DNA from: Saccoglossus kowalevskii
Lineage: Eukaryota; Hemichordata; Enteropneusta; Harrimaniidae
Assembly: GCF_000003605.2 (NCBI RefSeq)
Contig: NW_003108580.1
Span: 59,367 to 72,213, forward strand
DNA: 12,847 nucleotides
Reading direction: 5' to 3'
Shown here: positions 1 to 8,811 of the stretch, piece by piece
How positions within the stretch are numbered: position 1 is the stretch's first letter
How the letters are laid out: each line of letters opens with the position of its first letter
The notes under the pieces: generated by a model
What the model was told of the DNA's origin: nothing
Seen by the model: only the letters and a program-made list of their open reading frames with translations
Database searches by the model: none
Position numbers and translations under genes: made by a program

Positions 1-162
1 ATCAATTTGTACTAGTAAAATGTTGAAAATCACAGAAAAACACAATGAAACTTTGGCGAATCAAAAAAATACTTGGCGTGCATATGTATGGCATTGAGAT
101 ATACATTTGCACCAATTTGGAAAAAAATTGGACAGAGCATATCAAAGTTATAGGAGGCAAAA

Positions 163-202
163 GACGGACGAACGGACGGAAGGACGGACGGACGGACGGA
201 CA
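163..202 (+). repeat. GGAC tetranucleotide microsatellite
   Basis: About ten imperfect GGAC/GAAC/GGAA units in 40 bp, the last five (183-202) perfect. It forms part of the surrounding interspersed repeat and is expected to vary in length between individuals. Confidence 0.85.
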
Positions 203-216
203 GAACCCAATCTATA

Positions 217-246
217 AGCCTTCGGCAGACTTCGTCTGCGAAGGCT
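217..246. other. GC-rich hairpin at the end of the interspersed repeat
   Basis: The left arm AGCCTTCGGCAGAC (217-230) pairs with GTCTGCGAAGGCT (234-246) around a TTC loop. The stem has 13 pairs with one bulged G. It is probably the structural terminus of the repeat, since it follows the GGAC tract directly. Confidence 0.7.
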
Positions 247-345
247 AAAAACATTATGCACTATAATGTTGTGTGATCAAAATCATAGTTTTAATTGTGA
301 TGTTTGAAGATATAAGTATTTGTTTTTATTCTGTGTTGATTTCAG

Positions 346-488
346 GGAAACTGAATTGCATGGCACATGGCTCTAAATCAATTAGTTTGACACACTGTAT
401 CATTTGTGAACACAGCTTGAAATGTGATCCCTTGTTAAGTGCTTTGGATACTTACATGTATACTGTGTTCCTATTAAGAATTAAATGA
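346..488 (+). CDS. weak candidate terminal coding exon, unknown product
   Basis: A T-rich tract followed by TTCAG ends at 345, a good-looking 3' splice site. From 346 the frame (phase 1, first bases GG) stays open for 46 codons to TGA at 486-488. The predicted peptide starts KLNCMAHGSK and contains the Cys-rich stretch CIICEHSLKC, which might bind metal or be chance. No family was recognised. Equally good T-rich acceptors at about 3777 and 6715 lead into non-coding sequence, so the splice signal alone is weak evidence. An AATAAA at about 845 could serve as a distant poly(A) signal. It may well be a chance opening. Confidence 0.18.
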
Positions 489-567
489 ATTATTTTACAT
501 GATGGGTTGTGACTCTGAAGAGAGTAAGAGAACCAAGCAGTTTGTAGGAAAAATTAGTTTCAACAGT

Positions 568-655
568 TATTGTTATTATTATTATTTAATTAATTCCATG
601 CAACAAGGTTTGGTTTAACAAATTTCAAAAAACATTTTTTTCAATAATAATAATT
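568..655. repeat. short TTA and AAT trinucleotide tracts in inverted orientation
   Basis: A TTATTATTATT tract (about 573-587) and an AATAATAATAATT tract (643-655) are complementary and could pair. Both are short, simple AT microsatellites with no sign of function. Confidence 0.5.
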
Positions 656-709
656 GAGATAACTCTGTAAGAGACGTTAATAAGAACGATGTTCACTCTG
701 TCTCATAAA

Positions 710-727
710 AAAATACCCTGGTATTTT
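710..727. other. small perfect hairpin in AT-rich DNA
   Basis: AAAATACC (710-717) and GGTATTTT (720-727) are reverse complements separated by CT, with A- and T-runs outside. There is no T-run terminator logic in a eukaryote, so this is recorded only as structure. Confidence 0.5.
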
Positions 728-916
728 ATTTTTTTGGGAAGGTGCAGCAATATTCGCCCCACTACTTATTTTTAAGTTAAATTGAACATTAACCAACAGG
801 ACTGCAATGCATATTTGTTCCCACTTTTTCTAAAATTATACAATGAATAAAAATTGACATTCAAGGTAAGTAGATGATGAAAGGAGAAAACATTGTCAGA
901 TGTACAATAAGTGGTG

Positions 917-926
917 CCCCCCCCCC
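917..926 (+). repeat. C homopolymer (10 C)
   Basis: Ten consecutive C residues in AT-rich surroundings. The minus-strand frame at 772-963 crosses this run, which gives its GGG tract and argues against that frame being a gene. Confidence 0.8.
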
Positions 927-950
927 TGAATGACATACCAATGTATTTGT

Positions 951-1060
951 GAAGGTCAACCAAGAAATGGACTTAACAAGAGGATCTAGGTCAAAGGTTA
1001 AGGAGATCATCATTGGTGACCTGATCATGACTATTACCTGTAAACAAATGACTTGTTGAA
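951..1060 (+). repeat. AGGTCA-rich segment, possibly repeat-derived
   Basis: Contains GAAGGTCAA, then AGGTCA-A-AGGTTA (988-1000), then GGTGACCTGATCATGA. Stretches of AGGTCA/TGACCT words are common in molluscan interspersed repeats, so a repeat relic is the simplest reading. The 988-1000 word also resembles a nuclear-receptor DR1 site (12 of 13 to AGGTCAAAGGTCA). Confidence 0.3.
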
Positions 1061-1614
1061 ATCAGTTTATAAATGGTGGAAGTAATTTCCTTTATTATTA
1101 AATATTAGTGAATTCATGCATAAATCGTTTCATTATGATCCTAGCCAAAACACACGATAGCAGCCAAGTAAAAGTTGTTCACATGAATTCAACACATACC
1201 AATCTGATTAAATTGAGATCCTAGTTTAGGCTGTTTTTAGTTTAATTTTTAATTTTTTTTTAAATATGTATTCAATTATAATTTTTTTTGTATTTTTAAT
1301 TAAATTTTAATTTATTATTTATTCATTGGAAGTTTTTTAAAGTTTTGGTAAATATGAAAGACACACAAAATAGGATGTATGGTATAAAAACAATAAGAAA
1401 TGGAAAAGCTAGATTTTGAGAAATCGGATAGTGAAATGAAAAGACTTGCATATGTATCCCAAGATGTATGATGTATGTTTGAATGATTGCCACTCAAAAT
1501 AAAATCAAATTACTGAAGTGAACATTAAACTCTTTGTCTTTCTTGTCTAAGTACCAAATTCAAACAAAATGGACAATAGCTGTCTATGTGTAACGAAGAT
1601 CTGGGTTCGTCATA

Positions 1615-1980
1615 GCAGAAATGAATGATTATGATGCATTTTTAACATTAAAATGGCCACCATTTGGCCAACTTCAATCAGACGGACAAAATCAGATCAG
1701 CTCTGTTCATTCATGAAAAATGATTTTAGACATTTACAGACAAAATACCAGTCAATTCAACAAATGGCCGCAGACAGAATTCTCAGAATTTAGCAATTAT
1801 GAGGACTGAAATGACCGTCAGTCAGCCATACTTAAAAATTCATATGCATATTGAGTTTCATACATGGTCTGTGCTAAGTTTGAATGTGATCAGTCAAAGC
1901 ATATCTTAGAAATGACTCTGGAAGAAGGGACAGATGGACGAACAGGATCCAAATTAATAGTCCCAGATTTCAATGCAATA
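1615..1980 (+). repeat. decayed interspersed repeat with GGAC-like tail
   Basis: Non-coding sequence with ATGGCCACCATTTGGCC near 1654, GACGGAC at 1681, CAGTCAAAGCATATC at about 1891, then GGGACAGATGGACGAACAGG (about 1927-1946). The order of body, CATATC word and GGAC-like tail resembles the repeat at the left edge, where CATATC precedes the GGAC tract, but the tail here is degenerate and lacks the hairpin. Boundaries are estimates. Confidence 0.35.
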
Positions 1981-2498
1981 GTATATTTGTTTTTTACATT
2001 TTGTACAATTACTAACTAATGACATCTACCATATCAGAAATCTAACACATGAAGAAACCGTATTTCCTAAATACACTATGAAAGATTCAATTATTCGAAA
2101 GAGAATTAATTTAAGGGAGGGATGGTGCATAAATCTCAACAAATGTTCCATCAAAGGCATATGTCTTTACAGTAATTGTTTAAGTTTTATAAACTCTGTT
2201 CACAAAATATTAGGTTGAGATGCATGTGGTTCACATGACTATATGTTATGACTTATTATTTTAAAAACAACACATGCAGAACGTTTTAGCATTTAAATGC
2301 TCAAATGGTTACTATCCACAGCTATAAATATTCATTGTCTAGTCAAAAAGAAGGTTTACATTCTGGGGATGTGGTACCTGTATATTCATTGTCTAATATG
2401 AGTTATGTATGAAAAAGTACCAAGTTGGAGAAACCAAACATGCGTGTTTGATGTTCAATGTTGACCTCAAGGATATTTATAAGTACATTCAACCATTA
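1981..2498. other. non-coding spacer, no gene seen
   Basis: AT-rich. It contains ACCGTATTTCCTAAATAC at 2057, which matches the start of the inverted-repeat element family described at 5581 and 10667, but no partner arm was found. Nothing else could be supported. Confidence 0.5.
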
Positions 2499-2692
2499 CC
2501 ATGGTTGGTGGAGGCATTGTTGCCATGGTTGGTGGAGGCTCTCCATTGTCATGCTTCATGGTGGCACTCCTGTGACATAGTTGGTAGAGGCACTCTGTTG
2601 CCATGGTTGGTGGAGGCATTGTTGCCATGGTTGGTAGAGGCACTCTGTTGCCATGGTTGGTAGAGGCACTCTGTTGCCATGGTTGGTCATGG
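2499..2692 (+). repeat. 24-27 bp minisatellite, about 7.5 units
   Basis: Units start at 2499, 2523, 2550, 2575, 2601, 2625, 2651 and 2677 (last one partial). Two alternating forms occur: a 24-bp form ending GGAGGCATTGTTG (2499 and 2601) and a 26-bp form ending AGAGGCACTCTGTTG (2625 and 2651 identical; 2575 with two differences). Units 2 and 3 (2523-2574) are the most diverged. The array opens frames on both strands (plus 2409-2663, minus 2467-2760) that give PWLVEAL-type or TMATMPP-type peptides. Mixed unit lengths of 24, 25, 26 and 27 break the frame repeatedly, so coding is unlikely. Confidence 0.9.
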
Positions 2693-4764
2693 AAGGTGAT
2701 CAAGATGAAAGTATAATAATTCAAGTAAAAAATTTGAAGTAACCAAATGCAGAAACACATCAGTAATCGGGCATGCTTTCAGAGTGTGTCATGTGAGCTT
2801 AGCCCTATCATGAATGTAATACACCACATGCTCATTAGAACATACATTACACAGTACATATTAAACTCCAACTGGTGTATATCATCAACGTGAATTATCA
2901 TATAGGTATTTGATACATAGACTTATATTAAAAAAAGATGGGAACAAACTAATTCCAACAATGCGTCTATAACATAACAGGTACTTACATGTACTGATAC
3001 AAAACACACATGTATCCTATGCAACAGATGTAACTTATACTATTTCAAGTTCCATATATATAAATACTATTGTAAAATATTTCTACAATTTACAATGGAT
3101 ATGAGATACTCATGATATTTGATCTCTGAAATCAAAGGCATGGAAATATAAACACATGGATTTAACTAACATTAGAATACCCACTATACATACATTGTAG
3201 AAAAGTGAATACCACATTAGGTACGCCAAGCAAGAAGTCAGTCGGTAATCGTCGAATTTGTGAGTACCACCATGTGGAGGTCAAATACAGGAAGCTATTG
3301 AAATGAAGTTGAATGAGATATCAAGAGTCCAGAAAAACGGAAAAAGCTAAGGAAAGAACTTGAGCTTAAGAAATATGCAATGGGTAGACAATAGCTGACA
3401 CATGCATTGAAAGATGAATAGACACCATACCTTGACTAGAAAGCCCACACTTACAGTATGGAACTTTTATAACAGAAGAAGCTGCAAAAAATAATCAAAA
3501 GTTTGTTTTTAAGATTAACATTAATTTGTCATTTCTAAAGAATTCAGGATAATGTGGTAAGGTGATCATGCAGGCATTAACAATGGTGGCGAGTCAAGTG
3601 TCAAATATTGACAATTATGATAACCTTATGATCCCATGCACAATCAAGGGCATGTAATGAACAATACTACATGTTAGTTATGGTACAAAAGATGAGTACT
3701 GATTCTGAACAAATAAGCCACAAATGCAAAGAAACAGGTTAAGATAAATATCAAAGCAATATTTTTTTGTTTTTCAGTAATTAAAGTTGTATTAGCAGTA
3801 GACAGTTCCTATTAAAATTATTTGCAAAACTATCTACTATTGAATATATCAGATGTATAAGCGGGAATAAAGACAACTTCTGTATAATTAAAAAGATGGA
3901 TTTATAGCATTTTATTATCTAAATCATAGGGCATCCCCTTAAGCAAATTGATCCTCTGTACTTTACATGTACAAAAACAAATTCTGTATTATCCGACAAT
4001 TGACCTCTGCTACTAACAACTTGGGTAAAACCACACTAGTATATACATTGCGGCTTGAATTCCAATGACAAACTACAAATGAAAACTTGTGATAGGATAA
4101 TTTGCATGTCAAATTAGGTTTTATTTCTATTACACAAGGTTGTCAACAGCACGGTCGTATACAATCACAGCTAAGAAAACACTGAACCATGAACTACGAT
4201 TGCTGATAAATGTGTGAATACATTGCTAAGGAGTTAGGACAGATTCAAAGAAGTCAAGTGATATTTGAAGCCTGCGCTTCGGTTGGTTTACCTTACGGCC
4301 TGTTTTACGTTTGTAATACACAGGTCACTATAGAATTGTATACACTCTTAACTAAAGAAACATAAGAGTTATAAAGACCATTGACAGAGTAAGTGACCCA
4401 AACACTCAGCAAAACACAAATCAAGTATTGAGAAAACGTACTGCTTTCATACTATAACTAAGGTTCTATTAAAAGTACGACAAAACTCATCAAAATTTTG
4501 ATCTCTTTTTGAGGAACATGTGAGGAGTGTCTCTTAAAACCACCTAATTATGCAGTTGGTTACCAGTGTGTGAAACCAGTCATATGGAACGTCACATGGA
4601 ACGGAACACAACTGTCGTGGCAAATGTGTTCAATGACATACTGTCATTCAAGTGATAAACAATGATGGTAAATGTCTTGTACCAGGGTGTTTAGCATTCA
4701 ATTACGCAAAGGTAGAAGAACTTGACTCAATAAAAAAGTAACTACAACACAGCTGTTTTTTTAA
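2693..4764. other. long AT-rich stretch without a supported gene
   Basis: No convincing exon, RNA gene or transposon end was found. A purine-rich patch at 3223-3394 gives short Lys/Glu-rich frames in all three plus frames, separated by stops. A small patch at 4267-4310 has slightly more CpG than its surroundings. TACATGTA-type words are frequent. This could be intron or intergenic sequence. Confidence 0.5.
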
Positions 4765-5040
4765 AAAGAAAGTGGAAATTCCTTCCACCCCATGTTAATT
4801 GTATCCAGTATAGTACGAGAAAGTTTAGAAGAAAGGTTAGAGAAAGTCAAGAAGTTAACTAAGGACTTCCAAGCACATCTACATTTAATCAGGGTGAATG
4901 TTTTTATTGGTGTTCGTGAAGTTTTGTCTTTACCATGGTTTGTCAGATTCAATAATGAAATGACATTTAAATTTCACATGTGGATAATTGTTGGCTACAT
5001 CACCATTAAAAGGATTCATGTGTTTTCATACATACATTGA
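4765..5040 (+). other. unassigned open frame, possible exon or coding relic
   Basis: The frame is open from 4765 to TGA at 5038, with an ATG at 4792 giving 82 residues. The first half is charged and helix-like (RESLEERLEKVKKLTKDF), followed by a more hydrophobic part containing VREVLSLPWFVRFNNE and a further hydrophobic tail. The charged stretch fits an amphipathic helix, but the DNA is purine-rich there, which produces Lys/Glu codons by composition alone. No clear acceptor precedes it (the nearest is TTTTTTTAAAAAG at about 4768) and no family was recognised. An overlapping minus-strand frame (4761-4952) is judged a shadow. Confidence 0.18.
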
Positions 5041-5580
5041 TTTTCCTTGAGTAATTATAGACTACAGAATGGTGAATGTACTCATGCTGAACATAACAGT
5101 ATGCAGCATTTAGTCTACCCAAACATCTGCATCTAAGTCAAAAACGTGTACATCTAATTCACTTTTAAGAGCAACGCAACATACCCCGGTAATACAATGT
5201 ACAATGCAGACATTGTGAATGGAAGACCCATCAAAACACAGAGATGGATGAGCCAACTATTGAACCCAAAACTAAACATAGAAAAAAACTTAGAAACTAA
5301 AAAATACATTTCTATTCACTTGATTGAATCCTAATATCCAATTGCATTGCTTAGCATTTGTATTAGGATTTGATGACATCTGATAAACTGAAATTTACAT
5401 GTGAAGTAAAGTACATAAAAACATGTGTGTATAGTTTGGTGCCTGTAGCCAGTAAAGTAAAACTACAAATACCATGTAATTCTTCTAGGGATAAAAGAAC
5501 CTTTTCTACCTGCACTTATTTATCAGAGTAAGACTTAACAAAACCTCTCGTAAATTATAACACTCCTTAACAAAGCCAAT
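5041..5580. other. AT-rich spacer, nothing supported
   Basis: No open frame, repeat array or RNA gene was seen. It ends at the first inverted-repeat element. Confidence 0.5.
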
Positions 5581-5674
5581 ACCGTATTTTCTCTATTAGT
5601 AGCATGTGTTTACAGAAGTATAAGCATCGATATAATAAAAGCAATTTCTGGTTCATATGAGCTTTTATTAGAGA
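5581..5674. mobile_element. MITE-like inverted-repeat element, copy A
   Basis: It begins ACCGTATTTTCTCTATTAG (5581-5599), directly after a TA-containing flank. About 75 bp later comes GCTTTTATTAGAGA (5661-5674), whose reverse complement TCTCTAATAAAAGC matches the left arm loosely. The interior shares ATAATAAAAGCAATTT and TGGTTCATAT with copy B at 10667-10803 in the same order, so the two are homologous. The outer part of the right arm is lost or diverged. It is too short to code for anything, as expected of a non-autonomous element. Confidence 0.5.
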
Positions 5675-6529
5675 TGCACAACTAAGAGTGCAAACACATT
5701 ACAGTGCTTTGTAAAATTCACAACCATACATTACCGGTATATTGAGATAAAATAAAAATCTCCCAAATCAATTCTGATCATGCACCCTGTTACTGCCTGA
5801 TGATCTCACACAAATAAATAGAAAATATGTAGTGGTTGTATGTTATCTGTCATTTTAGAGATTGTAATAGTTTGACAATTTTTAAAACCGCTGTGACACT
5901 GTGCAGCCAAGAACATGTGTACGTAGCATAGCTCACAAATTACAGTTACTCTGTCTTTTCGGCCATTAGAGTTGGTCACGTGACACGAATGGCATGTAAC
6001 CTACATTACATAATAAACAAGTAATCTTAGGTGATAACATCACAGTGTGCAGACTGTCAGGAGTGTCAGGACTTCAAGAGTGATAAAGTAGAATCTCTTG
6101 TAATATGCATTTATGTCAGACATTAATTATAGCTATGAATTTAACGACAGACTATAAAAGTTGTTTAATTAAAGGTCATATCTTTTTGGTCACTCATTCA
6201 AATACGTGCATTTTCCTCATTCTTCATAAGTCATGAAAGCAATATTAAATTATTATAAAACACAATACATAAAAGAAAATATAATTTATATATATAATTG
6301 CACATAAGTAGCGCCCACAGAGTAAATAGGAATGTAAATTGCACTGTGATGAACTGACTGTATTATTGGTGTCATGTCATGACCTCTTCGAATAAAATAC
6401 ATACAGTTAAAGTTTGTTTTAATATAAAATGAAACAAATATCCATTATATAAATGACAAATATCTTAATAGTATCATAGAAACATGTCTGGTTGATGCGC
6501 GTAACCAGGTGACAACTGTGGAATTTGAA
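5675..6529. other. AT-rich spacer with one palindromic E-box
   Basis: Apart from the E-box at 5975-5984 and a mild rise in CpG around it, no gene or repeat could be supported. A word ATGAAACAAATATCC at about 6428 recurs at about 7791, perhaps a short shared relic. Confidence 0.5.
5975..5984. promoter_or_regulatory. GTCACGTGAC palindrome (CLEAR/E-box type)
   Basis: An exact 10-bp palindrome identical to the consensus bound by TFEB/MITF-type bHLH-ZIP proteins (CLEAR motif) and compatible with USF or Myc/Max sites. It lies about 2.8 kb downstream of the putative minus-strand start at 8780, so any role would be as an intronic or distal element. Function is inferred from the motif only. Confidence 0.3.
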
Positions 6530-6576
6530 TAGAAATTCTCTCCATGAGTTTTACAGCAGACAGTAGAGAATTTCTA
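6530..6576. other. 12-bp perfect inverted repeat, 23-nt loop
   Basis: TAGAAATTCTCT (6530-6541) and AGAGAATTTCTA (6565-6576) pair perfectly. The arms are too short for a typical animal pre-miRNA, and no extension of pairing was seen outward. Confidence 0.55.
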
Positions 6577-6599
6577 ACAGTATACATGTAACAAACAAC

Positions 6600-8360
6600 C
6601 CATATACCACATGGTGAGTTACAAGTACAGTAACAGGTGGCAACAATGGATTACATCGGCCTACTCGGATAATATAATTGCTCTCATTATCATAAATATA
6701 TTTTAATTGATTTCAGTATATCTATTAATTATTATATTATCTACTGCATTTTAACCATACAACAGTATCATCAAAGTTATCCATTCTATTATGGTACTCT
6801 AATTAGTTTATAATTTTACTAAATAAACTAAAATTTTATTTTCAAAGCTATATGCATATATTGATTTGAGCTATTAAAAACTGCTTTGTTAATGTTATAC
6901 AGGCACAGTATTGGTCTGACAGCTGGTACCACTCCCTGGTGTGCAGCAGTGAGTTGGCAGTAATTCACAGAAGTACTCTAGTCAAAGTAGACCTCAAAAT
7001 GTTTACACTTTAGATTTAGAAAAATATCAATAACATATACGAGTTAAGGAATGAGGGAGGTGAAGGAAAGGGGTCATTTTTTAAAAAGGCATGTATAAAA
7101 AATAATAAAATGTAAAAATGAGAAAACAGTGTTTGGACAGGAAATTGGGTATGTTGATAAGAGAACTACTCTCGCAGGATAAAAGCAGTCTTTAGTATCA
7201 ATTACATAAAACATTGCTAAAAAAGCCATGCCCTTGTAATTTTGTGAAATAGTTGTATTTAGTGTCTATGTATTGTATTTATGTAATTTATCACATTGCA
7301 CCATTCTACAATGTCCACCTCTCATGGGACATGTAAATAAATACAAGCTGTGTGAACCAAGTCACACCCTACTATGACTGATTTAGCTCATCAGTCAGAT
7401 AAAATATGACACTGAATGAGAACACTCAAAATACTTTAATTTAGCCATTATTTAGTTAATTATTGAAATAAATAAATGACAAATTATTAAATGGTCTTTA
7501 TTACATATGCCAGATTTTAATCTGAAATGTTTTTATAAAGCAACCTAGATCTGTCTTGCAGTAAACATCATACAGTTAAATACACTGAGATGATATAAAT
7601 TTTAATGTTGACCATTCACACTAAACAAAGTCATTTTTTCTACATTTTTTTTGTCATTTATTTTACATTTCATTTTTATATATACTGAAAATATATCACA
7701 TGCAAGTCACTACCCACATCAATTACTTTTTTACAGACTTTCATACTGTCTTTTTACTTTTAGCTAATTTTTTTTCTCAACTAAGATCAAATGAAACAAA
7801 TATCCCGGTAACGTTCTAAAAAAATACTGTAGTGTTGACAGAAATTAATTTTAATTTTCCTAATGACGTTTAAATTAGTTTTCAGAATGTATTTCCTTAA
7901 TATGCTGTGCTAGAAATTCACTACATAGAAGGAAGAACATGAAATTAAAAAAACACACCAGTGTAATGACCATAGCTAATTTGCATAGAAATAAATAAAT
8001 TTGAGATCATTTACATAACATTTTGTTTTTTTCCAAAAAATGGGTTGGTTTGGAACAGAGATCACAATATATACTCAGCCCTTTGAATTGAATTGTATTT
8101 ATTACAATAAATTTTATTTTGTTATATTTTATTATGGTATAATGACAAATAATATTATTAGATGGTGACATAGGTTTTTCGTTGGCTTCATAACACATAT
8201 GAATGTAATAGATTTAGTGCTATTATGATTTAGTGGGGTTGTTCACTTTTGCTTCAGTTAAACCAAGTGCATTCTTAATACTAACTAATCTAAAAATATG
8301 CAGTATGCCATGCAACCTGTCGCACTGACACTCAAGCAAAAAAAGAAATATTCAAGAGCA
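6600..8360. other. AT-rich stretch, putative intron of the minus-strand gene
   Basis: No exon is supported with confidence. Between 7175 and 7805 I found no CpG at all on a line-by-line read. A possible minus-strand acceptor (CACACCAG then GGAGTGGT) at 6935 opens only 13 codons to a stop at 6895, with AATAAA on the minus strand near 6840; this is too little to call. T-rich runs at about 7636 and 7740 are simple low-complexity sequence. Confidence 0.45.
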
Positions 8361-8764
8361 GTGCAGATTACATGATCACAACCATAACATGTCCCTGACC
8401 GACATCAGATACCAGCAAAGTCAAGAAAACTATGAACAGAAATGTAATCAGCGGTGGACTTTCAGGCCATGCTTGCAGAGTCCCGCCAATAATATGTTTC
8501 TCACATGCACGCGAATGGTGATTACGTTGATCGCAGAGTATGAAATGTTGGAGGTAAAGGGGGGTGATATCGAATAATACCAGAGTTCATTGAACGGTAC
8601 ACAGGAATTCAAAAGTCATTCATCGATATGTCAAAGAAAGTCTTTTCGACCAAAGGAGACAGGAACGCATCTGACAATTAAGGCATGACCCCAGCAGCAT
8701 CAGACACGAGATCGCTTTCATACTTCGTCACACAGAGTCGAAAGAGGAGAGAGCCAACACTTAC

Positions 8765-8780
8765 CTAAGCCGTCCTCCAT
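8765..8780 (-). CDS. putative first coding exon (MEDGL...), unknown gene
   Basis: Read on the minus strand, ATG at 8780-8778 is preceded by CAACAAC and followed by G, a good animal start context. It encodes Met-Glu-Asp-Gly-Leu plus one base (G), then meets GTAAGTGTT (8764 downward). The junction TTAG/GTAAGT fits the MAG/GTRAGT donor rule closely, giving a phase-1 intron. A ZNF143-like promoter motif lies 20 bp upstream and CpG-rich DNA surrounds it, which together favour a real transcription start. The gene would extend toward position 1. The second exon is not identified: several phase-compatible acceptors lie in 8300-8500 but none stands out. Alternatively this is the end of a longer internal exon (8765-8867), since the frame is open upstream to an acceptor-like TTTTACTTCTCCAAG. 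The product is unknown. Confidence 0.4.
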
Positions 8781-8799
8781 GTTGTTGCTCTGCAATAAA

Positions 8800-8811
8800 G
8801 CATTGTGGGTA
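8800..8811 (-). promoter_or_regulatory. ZNF143/Staf-like promoter motif
   Basis: On the minus strand the sequence reads TACCCACAATGC followed by TTTATT. It fits the Staf/ZNF143 core YWCCCRNMATSC at all 12 positions; the 3' part of the longer consensus is only half matched. Such sites sit near transcription starts of many animal genes. Here it is 20 bp upstream of the putative ATG, so transcription would start within or close to the motif. Confidence 0.45.

Larger units (their letters stand above)
45..250 (+). repeat. interspersed repeat tail (GGAC microsatellite plus hairpin), mollusc-like
   Basis: A non-coding segment runs into a GGAC-type tetranucleotide tract (163-202) and ends in a compact hairpin (217-246). 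A non-coding body followed by a GGACGGAC tract and a short GC-rich inverted repeat is a familiar layout of short interspersed repeats in molluscan genomes; that comparison is from memory and was not searched. The left boundary is approximate. Frames open on both strands here (45-248 plus, 30-254 minus) translate the microsatellite into repetitive peptides and are not considered genes. Confidence 0.5.

Noticed and set aside
1230-1335. Long A/T-only tract
   Set aside because: Simple low-complexity DNA. A matrix-attachment role cannot be supported from composition alone.
1590-1625. GGGTTCGTC resembling a tRNA/SINE B box
   Set aside because: No A box at a suitable distance and no cloverleaf; only a 5-bp ACGAA/TTCGT hairpin is present.
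2409-2760. Open frames on both strands over the minisatellite (PWLVEAL-type and TMATMPP-type peptides)
   Set aside because: They are translations of the tandem array. Unit lengths that are not multiples of three shift the frame, and no start or splice context supports either.
3223-3394. Lys/Glu-rich plus-strand frames (for example EKRKKLRKELELKKYAMG at about 3332-3385)
   Set aside because: All three plus frames look similar because the DNA is purine-rich. Stops interrupt each and no splice sites join them. A decayed coding relic is possible but unproven.
3760-3800. Strong T-rich acceptor-like site before TAATTAAAG
   Set aside because: The following sequence is closed by stops in all plus frames within a few codons. 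It serves as a caution that such sites occur by chance here.
6700-6740. Acceptor-like TTTTAATTGATTTCAG
   Set aside because: It is followed by AT-only low-complexity sequence with stops; no exon.
8389-8577. 62-codon plus-strand frame in the CpG-rich patch
   Set aside because: Higher GC lowers stop frequency on both strands. There is no family resemblance, and the promoter evidence points to the minus strand.
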